Shown in pieces: positions 22,582 through 33,332 of a stretch of DNA of 64,000 nucleotides. Under the pieces are notes generated by a model. The model was not told where the DNA came from, searched no databases, and was given only the letters and a program-made list of their open reading frames with translations. Within the stretch, counting starts at the first letter, position 1. Every line of letters begins with the position of its first letter. The stretch is from Botryosphaeria dothidea. Lineage: Eukaryota > Ascomycota > Dothideomycetes > Botryosphaeriales > Botryosphaeriaceae. Position numbers and translations under genes: made by a program. The stretch lies in the NCBI GenBank assembly GCA_011503125.2, contig WWBZ02000007.1, forward strand, positions 558,001 to 622,000, given 5' to 3'.

Positions 22582-23201
22582 GGCCCGGCGAAAGCCGCGC
22601 AGCGTAGCGTGCAGCTCCCTATCCTGGCTGGCTGCATGCACATCAGCTCACTGTATGATTTGGGCGTGTGCCAACAACCTGGAACATGGTAAATTCATTG
22701 GCTCCTCACCTGACACGTGAATCTGCCTTTTCCCATTTGCGTGGCGTTTGGGACTTCAATATGGCGCAAGGCTGGCGCACATCAGTTACGCAAGAACCAA
22801 AGATACTTCTTCTCAAAGAGTAATACGTAAAATGGAATTTAATCCTGCAGTTCATACCCCGGACACAATGGCGCAAGGCTGAACTAAAGGCCACATCGAC
22901 CAGCCGAACGCGACAGTTCAACCCACCGGATTCGTCCCTGCTCAGCCTTCCTTCCCGAAGCCTTTCGAATCCATATCCAATGAGCTAGGATGTCATCGGC
23001 AGCGATTCTAGTAGAAGGCTCCGTCATTTTGACCATAGCACTTTTCAAAAAAGCGTAGGCGCATACCATCATCATCATACCCTATTTACGTTCAATCCCA
23101 GCGGGATTTGCCCACCGTGAGCGGAACATGTGCAAAAGAAGAAAAGATTCCATCATGTGATACCGGCGATCCAAATCCCTCCTTCCCTCACTCCACGACC
23201 T
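22582..23201. other. Intergenic; 14-bp direct repeat
   Basis: 5' flank of the broken caspase-like gene and 3' flank of the esterase. The 14-mer ATGGCGCAAGGCTG occurs twice in direct orientation, at 22761-22774 and 22868-22881. No gene found. Confidence 0.55.
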
Positions 23202-24317
23202 TTACGCGAACCCAAACCACTTCATGTCCTCACTCCCCTGAATCGGCACCGTATGCCCCACACCCTGCGCATAAACCCCCTGCACACTCGGGCCCCACGT
23301 GGTCCTCGTGTACCCCGACAACGGACTGTTGCTCTGGGTGCTCTCCGGCTTGCTGTAGTCGTACCCGAACACGCCAACCCACTGCTTAGTCGTCTCCTGG
23401 TAGTTCTGGGGGAGGAGCGTGGTGTCGGCGCTGCCGTGGTAGATCTGCATCTTCGGGCGGGCGCCGGTGTACCCCGGGTCCATGGCCTTGACGACGTTGG
23501 CCCACTGCGCGGGCGTGTTGATGGACTGGCCCTGCGAGCACGTGCTGTTCCAGGCGTCGACGCCGCCCGAGGCGGAGACGAAGCAGCCGGCGGGGACGCC
23601 CGAGTAGGCAATGGCGGCCTTGAAGAGCTCGGGGTAGGTGGCGGCGAGGACGTTCTGCAGGAAAATTTTTTTTCAGTGACGGGTTGGGGGTTTGGGGTAG
23701 ATGGGACTTACGGTCATCATGGCGCCGGAGCTCGAGCCCGTCACAAACACCTTGCTGGTGTCGGCGCCGTACTTGCTGATAGCGTAGGTGACCATGTTGG
23801 CGATCGAGTTGCTGTCGCCGCCGCCGTTGTGCGTCAGGGTCGCCTTGGAGCTGACGTCCCAGCAGGTGCCGCTGTGCGGGCTGCTGGGGTAGATGACGAT
23901 GAAGCCGTACTGCTCGGCCAGCTGCGCGTACGGAGAGCCATTGTAGTAGGCCTGGGCGGTGCCGGTGCAGTAGTGGCTGATCGAGACAACACCATGTTAG
24001 TCACGGGGCTCCGGCGTTTCTTGGTCTGTTTCGAAACAAGTAGTTGAACTGAAATACGTACACGGCGACGATGATGCCGGGCTTAGTGGCTAGTTTGTCA
24101 GGGACGTAAATGTACCTGGGAGTTATGGTTAGCCGGATGCTTCATGATGAATCATGAAGAGAAAAGGGGTCTGTCTCTCTTACATGGGAACGTTCGCCGG
24201 GTTGGCGCCATAGTTCGTAACCTGCTGCAGCGAAGCGCGCTTCTCCAGGGCCAAGGCGTTGGCGGAGATCGCGAGCAAGAAAGCGACCAGCACCGAAAGG
24301 AGACTAAATCTCGCCAT
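23202..24317 (-). CDS. axeA: Acetylxylan esterase, carbohydrate esterase family 1, secreted
   Basis: Minus-strand exons 24317-24184, 24115-24062, 23976-23712 and 23654-23202 give 301 residues. A signal peptide (MARFSLLSVLVAFLLAISANA, ending LALEKR as a likely Kex2 site) is followed by SLQQVTNYGANPANVPMYIY, the usual mature start of fungal AXEs. The CE1 esterase landmarks are in order: HYCTGTAQAYY, CWDVSS, THNGGGDS, nucleophile elbow GSSSGAMMT, GCFVSASGG, the acid in YHGSADTTL, and the His in QGVGHTVP. It removes acetyl groups from xylan outside the cell, helping hemicellulose degradation. It lacks a cellulose-binding module. A TATA box sits about 130 bp upstream and two XlnR-type GGCTAA sites about 600 bp upstream, fitting induction by xylan. 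Feruloyl-esterase or PHB-depolymerase-like activity is the alternative within CE1. Confidence 0.9.
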
Positions 24318-24446
24318 GGCGGTTGATGACGAGAGGCAGATAAGGTTCGGGGGAATATTCACAGAAGTAGCTTGGCTCGAAGAAAGAGCGAAGAATGCAC
24401 AACGAACGGTGGTTGAAACGGGAAATAGAATGTTTCTCACTCCAGC

Positions 24447-24453
24447 CTTTATA
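24447..24453 (-). promoter_or_regulatory. TATA box of the acetylxylan esterase gene
   Basis: On the minus strand this reads TATAAAG, about 130 bases before the ATG at 24317, a reasonable spacing for a fungal TATA-driven inducible promoter. Confidence 0.55.
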
Positions 24454-24895
24454 CATCTCAAACACCAGACAGAGTCAGGCTTCCCCGCTTGGCATGCCCC
24501 GTTGTGCTAGTCCCCCCTGGGTGCTCGTGAAATTGAACAGAGGCTGCATCATATGGACGAGCGGAGCTCGGTAGACGGGCCGGCCACGCCACCTGCGGCA
24601 ATGCTTGATCGTGCTGAAACGAAACCTAAAACGCCGCCACATCCGGGCCGCATAACCAAGCGCGGTCGTCTGAGAGTGGACCTTCGGCACCTCTCGGCAA
24701 ATCCAGAAAATCCACAGCTCGAAGGGTTCCAGGCGGTGAAACCAGCTTCCCAGTTAGGTTTGATCGTGAGCTCAAACGGTATGTAGCTCCTCCAGATATG
24801 CTGGAGACAGTGGGTTGTGGCAATTGCATGTGTCCTTTAAAAAAGCCGATGCGATTTAGGCTGCTGGTGCAAAATCCGGGGTAAATGTCCGTCAT

Positions 24896-24939
24896 TTTAG
24901 CCGACAATCTGTACCTGATTACCCCTGTCCATGTTAGCC
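24896..24939 (-). promoter_or_regulatory. Two candidate XlnR/Xyr1 binding sites
   Basis: The minus strand has GGCTAAA at 24902-24896 and GGCTAA at 24939-24934. GGCTAAA is the established consensus of the xylanolytic activator XlnR. Both lie about 580-620 bases upstream of the acetylxylan esterase start and point toward it. Six- and seven-base matches occur by chance, so the pairing and the target gene carry the weight here. Confidence 0.4.
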
Positions 24940-25684
24940 GGATACGGAATACGGTAGCAGACTTGAAAACTGTGGAGAGTAATAGTCTCTATAGCCTCAT
25001 GCTGTCTGTGAGGTGATATAGCGCATTGGAAGGCTCGAATGGGCTTAAAAACTGCTCATTGCAGTCTCGAGAAAACCGGACACAAACACGCACACGGAAC
25101 AGAGAAAGCATTGCCAACAATAAGATCCATCTATTACGTCATCTTTTCATCAATGCAGATTGTGTAGGCAGCTAAAGTGGCTGCCGAGTATGCAATCGAA
25201 GGGTATTCCAAAAAAAAAAAGAAGGATGGAAGAAAGAAGTGGCTGCTGACGCCCATAACCGAAGTAATCATCAAAGTTGAAAGCAAGCTCACCGCCATGC
25301 TTCTCCGAGTTAAGCTGGAGCGCTTGGCGTACATGCGCCGATCATTCAGCTAGTACGCCTGTTCTGCCTGAATTCAGAATTAAAAGAGGAGACCTTACAG
25401 CCTCTATAACTGCCCCGCACCCATAGCACAAGTCTGGTGCCGTAGGTGATTTCCTCGGGTGAAAAGAAATGTCTGAGAATAGAAAGAGATAGCTCTTGGC
25501 CAGAGAGCGCAACCATCAGAGTGGCGCAGGATGTACGTACACGCCGGCGTTATCAACGAGGTGATCTGATGGAAAGATGGGCCTAAAGAGTGTCCAGAGG
25601 CTGGCAATGAGGGACCCAAACACTTTCAAGGCCGTTGCTAGGGATTCCGTAGTCGGGTGAGATGCTTGTTACTTAGACATCTCA

Positions 25685-27981
25685 TTAACGGTTCGCAGGG
25701 TTTGCGGTAAAGTAACCGTTCTCATTCTCGTTCTCGTTCTCGTTCCTCGACTCCGATTCGCTGATCCGAGGCGGCGGGTTTTCAGTCCTTCGGGTAAAGT
25801 TGAAGCTTCGTCGTGGTGTGTCTTCCGTCTTCCTCGAAACGTCTAGACTTCGGCGCGGTCTCTCTTCGACCTTCCGGAACACGTCAAAACTCCTGCGGGG
25901 GCGGTCTTCGCTCCTACGGAAGATGTCCAGGCTCTTGCGGCCCTTCTTCTCTTTGCCGTCAGAGTCGTCCTCTTCTCCATCTTCTTCAAGTCTCCGTAAC
26001 CGTTCCTCCTGCTTTTGGTGCCTTCTCTGGATCTTGTTGATGGCTTCTTCCGTGAGCTCCTGTCTGAACATCTTCTCGATGACTTCCTTCTTCCTCGTTC
26101 GCCGGTCACCGACAGAGATGAGAATGCCAGCCGTGATGTTCACGGTAATGGAACAGCACAGGATAGTGGCGGTGAGAGCTTGAGGGCGAACCTTGTAGTC
26201 GATACCCCAGGTACAAGCTCCCAAGGCAATCTGAAGGCAGGAATGACAATCCAGAAGCACAACAATGATGATCAATAGACGAAGAGGAAAAGCGTAATGC
26301 GTCTCGGTCTCATGAGGCTTGTAGAAAGTGTGAGACTTCGCGAACTTCTCCTGATGGTGGACCAATTTGGCCTGCTGCTCAGGATTGAGGACGCTCAACT
26401 CTTCTTTATCATGTCTGGCGGACTCAATATCAACATCGGTAACCGGTTCAGTGGGAAGGTCGTTCTTGTTTCGAAGCTTTGGCAGCGCCATCTTCTTCCG
26501 CAAGTCCCAGGTCTTGAGATCTGTGACACGGTCAGCATTCCGATACGTCGATCACCTGTTCGGGGATGGGTAACGTACGATAGTGGGCTATGAAACCCAT
26601 GTGGTAAGTATCCACTAGACGGAACGGAGCAAGGCCGTCGCCTACAATGGCGAAGAGGGCGACCAAAACATTATCGATGACGTTGATAATGTAATGCTGG
26701 CGGTCTCCAACGTAGATCCAGCCAATCAAGAAGAGCACCCAAGCCAAGCCAAACAGGGTGATGAGCGTGGCATATAATGTCACCAAAAAGCCCAAGGGCC
26801 TGCTCATATACTTACCAAAACCTTTCATGCTGCGCTTGAATTTTGAGCGGCGTGAGTGCATCATATGCCGCACATGATCGTTCAACTCGGCTTTGTCTTC
26901 TTCGCTCCATCCCACTAGATCCATCCCGTGAGGAAGCACGGCATAACGCGATTCGCTCAGGGCGGATGTGATACTGAAGGCACGCTCACTCGGAGTTCCA
27001 GGGCGCTCGACACTCTCAGGACGTATTTCCGGCATCGTCGGCATGCGCCGCAGCGGCCGCACAGGCACGGCGGTGGCTTCAAATTCGTCATGCTTCTCCT
27101 CGGGCGGGTGTCCATCTCCAGCCCGAGGGTAGGCTGGGAGACGAGATAAGTCATATGTCGGCCTTCTGTTGACGAATCTACCCAGCTGCGGCACGAAGAG
27201 GGAGTTCTGGATGTTGGTCAAGGAGGACAGCGCGGAAACTTCGGGATCTGGGCAGGGTGGAGTCAGTCTACAGTCTCTGCATCGTTCAGGGTCGCATCCA
27301 CAGTGGCGACATACCGATAACATCAAGCAGATCTACGATGCGTGAGTCGTACACATTCTCCGGCAGCGAGGCTTGCGGTGCCTGGCCGCCAGCATTCCGC
27401 TGCAAACCCAACCCATTGAGCGCAGCGACGCTCGCGCGCCGGAAGCGTCCCGACCCGCCAGCCGGCGGCCGTGCGGGATGGATGGGCTCGAAGGTGGTTG
27501 CTTCGGTGTTTGTGCTCGTATTTTGGGGGAGCTCGGGCACTGAGGGCATATTGGCTACGCCAGTGCGGCCGCGCATCAGCTCGGCAGCGTCGAAAGTCGG
27601 ACGCTGCGGCTCTGAGCTCGAGCGCCGGCGGTTTGCCTGCCACTCATTTTCGAGTGCCTGCTGCCGTAGCTCCTGCTCATGTTGTTGTTGATGTTGTTGT
27701 TGCTGTTGCTGCTGTTGTTGGCGGAGACTTGGAATCGTTTCCAATCGAGTCGGGGTGCCGGACGGCAGACGTCGCAGACGGATGGTAGATGTGCGCGGTT
27801 GCAGATCGGGACGGGAAGTGACGGGGTAGAGACGGCTGTTCCGTTGTGGAGAGGCCTGGAAGAAGCGGTGCGGCGTTCCAGGAGGATCGGAGTGGGCAGA
27901 GTGCGGTGTCGAGGCGCGACGAGGCGTCTGGGCTGCAGCGTCGTGCAGGGGCGAGGGATTGTTACGGTGGGGGGTGTCCAT
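25685..27981 (-). CDS. DUF2985 integral membrane protein
   Basis: Minus-strand exons 27981-27315, 27247-26579 and 26520-25685 give 723 residues. A long disordered N-terminus with a Gln/His run leads to two hydrophobic hairpins. The first (about 373-402: PLGFLVTLYATLITLFGLAW) is followed by QHYIINVIDNVLVALFAIVGDGLAPFR and then, across the second intron, HMGFIAHYHLKTWDLRKKMALPKL, the signature of DUF2985 fungal proteins. Further helices follow (LRLLIIIVVLLDCHSCLQIALG and the next segment). The cytosolic tail carries four imperfect copies of a PRRSF/L-type unit and an Asn-Glu dipeptide run. The function of DUF2985 proteins is not known to me. The second intron's phase is fixed by the HYH..TW motif. 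Confidence 0.87.
27681..27720 (-). repeat. CAA/CAG tract encoding a Gln/His run
   Basis: An imperfect trinucleotide repeat in exon 1 of the DUF2985 gene. It encodes nine Gln in a row, then a mixed Gln/His stretch. Interruptions (CAT, CAG among CAA) suggest a moderately old tract; length polymorphism is likely. Confidence 0.8.
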
Positions 27982-28768
27982 CTCTGACTCTGCGCGCGCA
28001 CATGGACGCGAGCACGAAGAAACGGCGGGGGGGGGGGGCGCGAGGTAGATAATCAAACAGATCTAAAGTAATAAGCTCCTCAGCGCGCCGTCTGGACCTG
28101 GAACGCCAAATGCGGCGCTCGGGCGCCACGTGTGGCTACCTCTACGTCACTTTAGCGCCCGTCCTCCTCGTTTTTCCCTGCCTCTGGCATTTTCTGATCC
28201 GGTCTCCGCGCTTCCCACCACTATCCGAGCGTCTCCGCGCACCCATTTCCGCCCAGACGGCTTCGGAAGCTCTTCGTCAGCGTGCTCCGAGCTCCGTCAG
28301 CCACGCCACAACCCCCAAAACGTCCGTCCAGCCGTTGCCCAGCGTCTGGTGGGCAGCGCGTCGGTCGCACTTTGCTGGCACCCTGCTTGGCCAGCAGGTT
28401 CAGAATCTGTGGGGCGGTTGCCGGATCTAGTCGCTGATCAAACGCGCAGATCCAGGGAGTCTCCTCACCAGCATTGACCACTACCGTCTCAACTTGTACT
28501 TCACCGCACACGACCACTGGCTGTCGAATGCTAGGATTCACTGCTTGATGTGGCACACGAATATCACGAGCACAAGCAGAACGCTGTTTCAGATACCGAA
28601 TTTTGATCTTGAAAACCATCAATTGTTCAAGAATACCCGTCCTTTCTTCCATCCGTGACCCAAGGATAATACAGTCGGACTGTCGTGCTGAGAGGGTATC
28701 CAGAAGAAACACAACTAAGAATAAAATGGAATAGGAAGTCCATGAACGCCAGACCAGTTGAAGCAGAA
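27982..28768. other. DUF2985 promoter and annexin 3' flank; G12 tract
   Basis: A run of 12 G lies at 28027-28038, about 45 bases before the DUF2985 start. It is a possible leader or promoter element and a likely sequencing trouble spot. No gene found; GC-rich frames around 28110-28480 have no domain. Confidence 0.55.
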
Positions 28769-30275
28769 TCACTCAATCATGGCGACCAGAAACCTCTCGT
28801 AGTCGCCTCTCGTCTCTCCCTCAATCCTCTTTCTGAGGTCCTTGCCGTACCTCGCCCTGTACGCCTGCTTGACCGCCTCCTTGTAGCCGCGGTCCCAGTG
28901 GACCCTGATGACGCGGTCGATGAGATGCCTATCATGCGTACCAGCACCTGCCATAGCGTCCTCCAGACCCTCAGCATCTGCCATGGGCCTGTTGAGAGCG
29001 CGCGCAAGGATGAGATGCAGAGCGTCCTTCATGTGACCAGAGAACTTCGAGTCGATGGCCTTCACAAGCGACTGATGGTAGCGGCGTTGATAGGCTTCCG
29101 AAATCGCACGGAGCTCGCCGTCGGACTGCTGCGTAAGCACTTGGCATGCGTGGACGGCGTTCTTGTTCAGACCAACAGGTCCGCTTCCCATGGCGTTTTG
29201 AAGTTCCGTAGTAGCCTGCTCGATCTGCTGAGGAATGATTGGTGTAGATTCCTCATGCCTGGTGCCTGCAACGAGCATGACAAACAGCGTCTCGGTGCCG
29301 GCAGAGAGGTCGTCCTTAAGCGCAGCCTCGAGATCCCTGTTGTACATCTTCCTGTACTCCGCCCGGATGGCGTGGATATCGGCATTACTACGGCCGCAGA
29401 GGACATCGTTCAGATCCGACTCCTTGGTTCCCATGCCCTTCATACCGTGGTAGAGGGTGTGACAATCCTGCTGAAGTGGACCGCGCGAGACAGCGAGGAG
29501 CGCATCCCTAAAGTCGCCGCTGGTCTCCTTCTCCAAATCACGCAACAGATCCCGCATAAAGCGTTGATTATAAGTATGGCGAACTGAGTGCATCTGTACG
29601 GGATCCAGTTTCGAGAGAATGCGAATTAGCTCCCTCTCGTTGGTGCCGAAGCCCTTCATAGCTTTCCGGAGGCCTTCGGCGTCCATAGTAGTGTCGACGA
29701 ATGGCATCTGGCTCGAGTAACCTAGTGAGGGGGGCGCTGGCGGGCCGCCTCCGTAATGCTGGACCGGCGGCGCTCCGTATTGACCGGGCGGAGGCGCGCC
29801 ATACTGTCCAGGCGGAGGACCAGGCGGAGGCGCACCGTACTGTCCGGGCGGCGGCGCTCCATAACCTTGCTGCTGAGGTGGATACTGGCCCGGTGGGGGG
29901 CTAAACTGCTGGTGAGGTGGCGGATAGCCTTGCGGAGTACCGTAGGGCTGTTGGGGCGGAGGGTAGCCGGGAGCGCCATACTGTTGAGGAGGAGGATAGC
30001 CTTGGGGCGGGTAGCCGCTCTGGGGAGGGTATTGGTGATGCGACATTGGTGGTGGCGGTGGTGGTGGTCGATTGTAGCCTTGAGCCGGGTATGGAGAATG
30101 TGAGTGTTGTGGTGGGGGCTGATTGTAACCAGGCTGAGGGCTGTCTTTATAAAGAGTTAGCGACGTCAGCCTGCCAAGAGCATATTGCGGGAGGATTGAG
30201 GCACAGTTGGGACTTACATCTTTGTTGGAATGGTGGCGGGCGTCCGCCTGGGGGCGGTTGGCCGTAGTACGACAT
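28769..30275 (-). CDS. Annexin with Pro/Gly/Tyr/Gln-rich N-terminus
   Basis: Minus-strand exons 30275-30218 and 30144-28769 give 477 residues. The intron acceptor at 30145 (branch GCTAAC, TAAAG) was chosen because it alone keeps frame from PPPFQQR into YSPQPGYN. The first ~160 residues are low-complexity PPQQYGAPGYPP/GQYGAPPPG repeats. Four annexin repeats follow, opening MKGFGTNERELIRIL, MKGMGTKESDLNDVL, a divergent third (GLNKNAVHACQVL) and MAGAGTHDRHLIDRV. The GxGT loops in repeats 1, 2 and 4 are the classic calcium/phospholipid-binding positions; repeat 3 lacks it. Annexins bind acidic membranes in response to Ca2+; fungal ones have been little studied. The Pro/Tyr-rich head resembles that of annexin VII/XI and could drive condensation or partner binding (inference). 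Confidence 0.93.
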
Positions 30276-31604
30276 GGCTAACTGGTTACAGAGGAATTTG
30301 GAGGGAAGGATGTATTGGCACTGTCGCGACAAGGCGGATAGCCGGCAAAGGCAGTGAGATATGTGAGTCTGGGGAGGGACGATGACGAAAGAAGGTGATG
30401 TGGCTGGAGGCTGAGCGCGTACAGCCACTTGAAAGTTGCGTGTCCGCACCTCTTCAAATCTCGGATCACCCTCTCAACTCTGCGCACCACATGATGCGCT
30501 GAGGCGCAGTCATCTTTGCTTATCAATGCCCTGGATACAGAGCCCGAGTACCACACAATACCTGTGGGTACTTCTCGCCTCCCCGGCGCCAGATCCCCGG
30601 TCAGTTTTTTCGCTGAGCCTGCACGGCGCCGGATCTGCTGTCGAGCAGATGCAGGCTGCCGTAAGCGCTGCTTTAGGCCAGGATCCCCCCTCTTACCTCT
30701 TTCGGTGTCTCCATCGGGCGCAAGACCGAGGCGGCGCGTGAGTGGCCACTAGGCTCGCGGGCACATGCCTGCGACTGCTGCCCAGCGATCGTCGGTCGCG
30801 CGTCAGCCGGTGAGAGAGGGCAGATGCAGACGCAGTGAAGCGGCCAGGGACATTGAAGAAGCAAACATAGCGTTCTTGTACCTACACTAGCGGTGGTTCG
30901 AGACGGACGGGACGAGGTCGATTTGTACGTGCCGGAAGATGCCTCAGCCCTGCCGCCTGCACTCCGCACTTGATGTCTCACCAGCTCAAGACGTGCTCTT
31001 CCCGTCTCCGCCTCCACAGTTGCCGCCTGACTCACCAGACGTCATTCATCCCAGGAAGAGTGGCCCCAGCCCGAAGTCTGGCGAACTACCTTCTTGGCGC
31101 AGGGTCGCCGGTGCCTGTGGTCATCTCTCATTCGTCCAGTACCCGGCGGTACTCAGGAAGAACTGGGGACTTCGGGAAAGGCTTTGACACGACGAGGCAA
31201 TAGTCGAGTGACCCGCCGACAACACCGAGCAGCTGACTCCATAGCGATTTTCTCCGTCTCCATATTAAAGAATGCCTTCCCGCAGCGGTGCGCGTGGGTG
31301 CGAGGAGCATCGTGAAGCCGTATACTTTACTCTCTCGTTACCACAGCTTGACTTCACCGCGCCGTCATTCCCCTCACCTCCAGGCTGCGACCCTGCAACT
31401 GCCCAGCCTTGCACTGAACCCTAGCTTACACCACATAAGCTGCACATCTTCGCCTAGTTGCCTTGCACCAGGCAGACTCAACAGTCCACACACATCAATC
31501 TGGATCTGGACGGGCTGAAAATATAAGGTCCTGTCTCCACACTCCTCAACTTCTCCTTGGCAATCTCCAATATCTCTAGCACATCCCCACACCGACCGAC
31601 CGAG
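30276..31604. other. Divergent promoter region, no gene found
   Basis: Lies between the annexin start (minus) and the small-protein start (plus). A TATAAG element at 31522-31527 lies about 80 bases before the ATG at 31605 and probably belongs to that gene. Frames at 30673-31315 have no recognisable content. Confidence 0.5.
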
Positions 31605-31979
31605 ATGTCGAACTACCACCACTCCTCAACCCGCGGCGGCGATCCGTACTTCGTGCCACCCCCACAAGCATACTCAGCACCGCCGCCCGGCGTCAGCACT
31701 CAACAGCTCCAACGTTACCAACACGGCGCGGAAGACAACACCAGCCTCGCGCCATGGGTTGCACCGCCCGCTAACCCCTACCGCGGCGATTCCTACAACT
31801 CTCAACACTCCCACCGCTCCCACCGTTCTAACCGATCACATCGGTCCCGGCGTTCGCACTATGACGACGAATCCCCCTCGCAGCGACACCGCGAGAAGCG
31901 GCCCACCATCGGCGACACGCTGTACATGGTGTGGGACGCCATCGTCGGCGCCATTCGCTCCCCGTCCGGGAAGCGTTGA
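31605..31979 (+). CDS. Small Ser/His/Arg-rich hypothetical protein
   Basis: A single-exon frame of 124 codons starting MSNYHHSSTRGGD after a CT-rich leader, with TATAAG 80 bases upstream and a purine-context start (CGAGATG). The N-terminal half is Pro/Tyr-rich (YFVPPPQAYSAPPPG). The middle has an RSHRSNRSHRSRRSH run that looks like an SR-type region. The C-terminus is compact and conserved-looking: RPTIGDTLYMVWDAIVGAIRSP. No signal peptide is seen; the last 25 residues could form an amphipathic helix. I do not recognise a family with confidence. The clean promoter layout supports a real gene. Confidence 0.6.
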   Translation: MSNYHHSSTRGGDPYFVPPPQAYSAPPPGVSTQQLQRYQHGAEDNTSLAPWVAPPANPYRGDSYNSQHSHRSHRSNRSHRSRRSHYDDESPSQRHREKRPTIGDTLYMVWDAIVGAIRSPSGKR

Positions 31980-33332
31980 TCAAAGGATGGATCCCCCGTA
32001 CGACGGCAGAGAGGCTCTCCGACAACCACAAAGGGCCTAGACCTCCAAAGAAAAAAAAGGGAAACTGCCAAATTCATGCGAGCCCCGCAATAACACAACC
32101 CACGACCAGAACGAAGCTGTCTCTCTTTCTCTTGCAAAAGAACAGAAAAGAAAGACAAAAAAAAGCTTATACTTTGCCGCGCGTTGCTGCACCATCCCAA
32201 AACAGGCTGAACCGCTTCACCAACCCCACCTCATCCACACGCACACATCCTTCCCTTCCTCACGGACCTCGGGCAGGTCCTTGAACCGAACACATCCGAC
32301 GTCCATCACGTCGCAGAGCGACACGAAACCGCGCTTCGAAAGCTTCGATCCGGGTATTTCATCTTCAATTCAGGCGTTTCAGGTCCGAACTTGAGAGGGG
32401 AAAGATCTGGGATCGGATGACACATAGAACGGCGTTTTTCCTTTCTTGTTCAATTAGATATCCAGGGGATCCGAGGAGCAAAAAACGGCATGGAAGGCGC
32501 TTCATTTGCTTTTTGCACGTGTCGAGGAGTAGTAATTGAGTTTCTTCGAATATTCAGGCTTTTCATCAGATAAATGAAAGCATATTTCTCTCTGCACATG
32601 ACCTGTAATTCCAATGGCAGTTGTAGAGGCTGGGGGCACTTGCGCCCCTCTGTTGCCCTCCCTAAGGCAACAAAGGGATGGGACGCAGCAGGCAACGGCG
32701 AGTTCTTCGGTGAGTGGACCGTACAGTTGGAGAAGGGTTTCATAGGTTCGATAGTGGTAATGCAGCTTTTTGACCGGTGCTACGTTCCGCCCCTCTAATG
32801 CAGTAGTACAGAAGATCAACAGTTAGCGTACAAGTTGAAGAATGGAAACAAGTAGCAAAGCCGCCAAGAGAGACAAAAAGAGTTATATGCAACAACTGCA
32901 AGACTCAGCACTTGAGTCCATGTATTCTAGAACGAACCAGAAAAAAATAGCGGCACAATTTTATCCCAAACACCACCTCGCCAAACTTTTGCTGGCGCAA
33001 ATAGAGGAGAAGGCGATGTCGCTCTGTGGATAAGGATGAGAAGCGACACCTGCATTATCGAAGCAAAAAATCGTCCGGTACGTCCGAGGAGGCGCGTCTT
33101 TCTTTCTACAGGCCGGGCGGGGGATTATCTCGGCGGCGATGCAACTCGTCTTGTCAGACGAATTGATCGAATAATTCGCTCGTGGAGAGCCTGTCAAATA
33201 CCAACAGCTGCCAGTCGCTTAGACGCAGCGACAAGACCGATCGCGCTCCACGCCCGGACAGATACAGAGATATTAGGGCTCAACGCTTTTTCTGAAGAAA
33301 ATTCGTGGCGGTCGTGAACGGTATGGCGGCGA
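31980..33332. other. Convergent spacer, no gene found
   Basis: Holds the 3' UTRs of the small protein (plus) and the GT32 gene (minus). It is rich in A-tracts near 32050 and 32150-32165. Frames at 32502-32819 and 33036-33317 lack recognisable content. Confidence 0.55.

Larger units (their letters stand above)
24318..25684. other. Esterase promoter and spacer, no gene found
   Basis: Between the acetylxylan esterase start and the 3' end of the DUF2985 gene. It contains the TATA and GGCTAA sites listed separately and an A-run near 25208-25218. Frames at 25404-25619 and 24626-24907 (minus) have no recognisable content. Confidence 0.55.
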
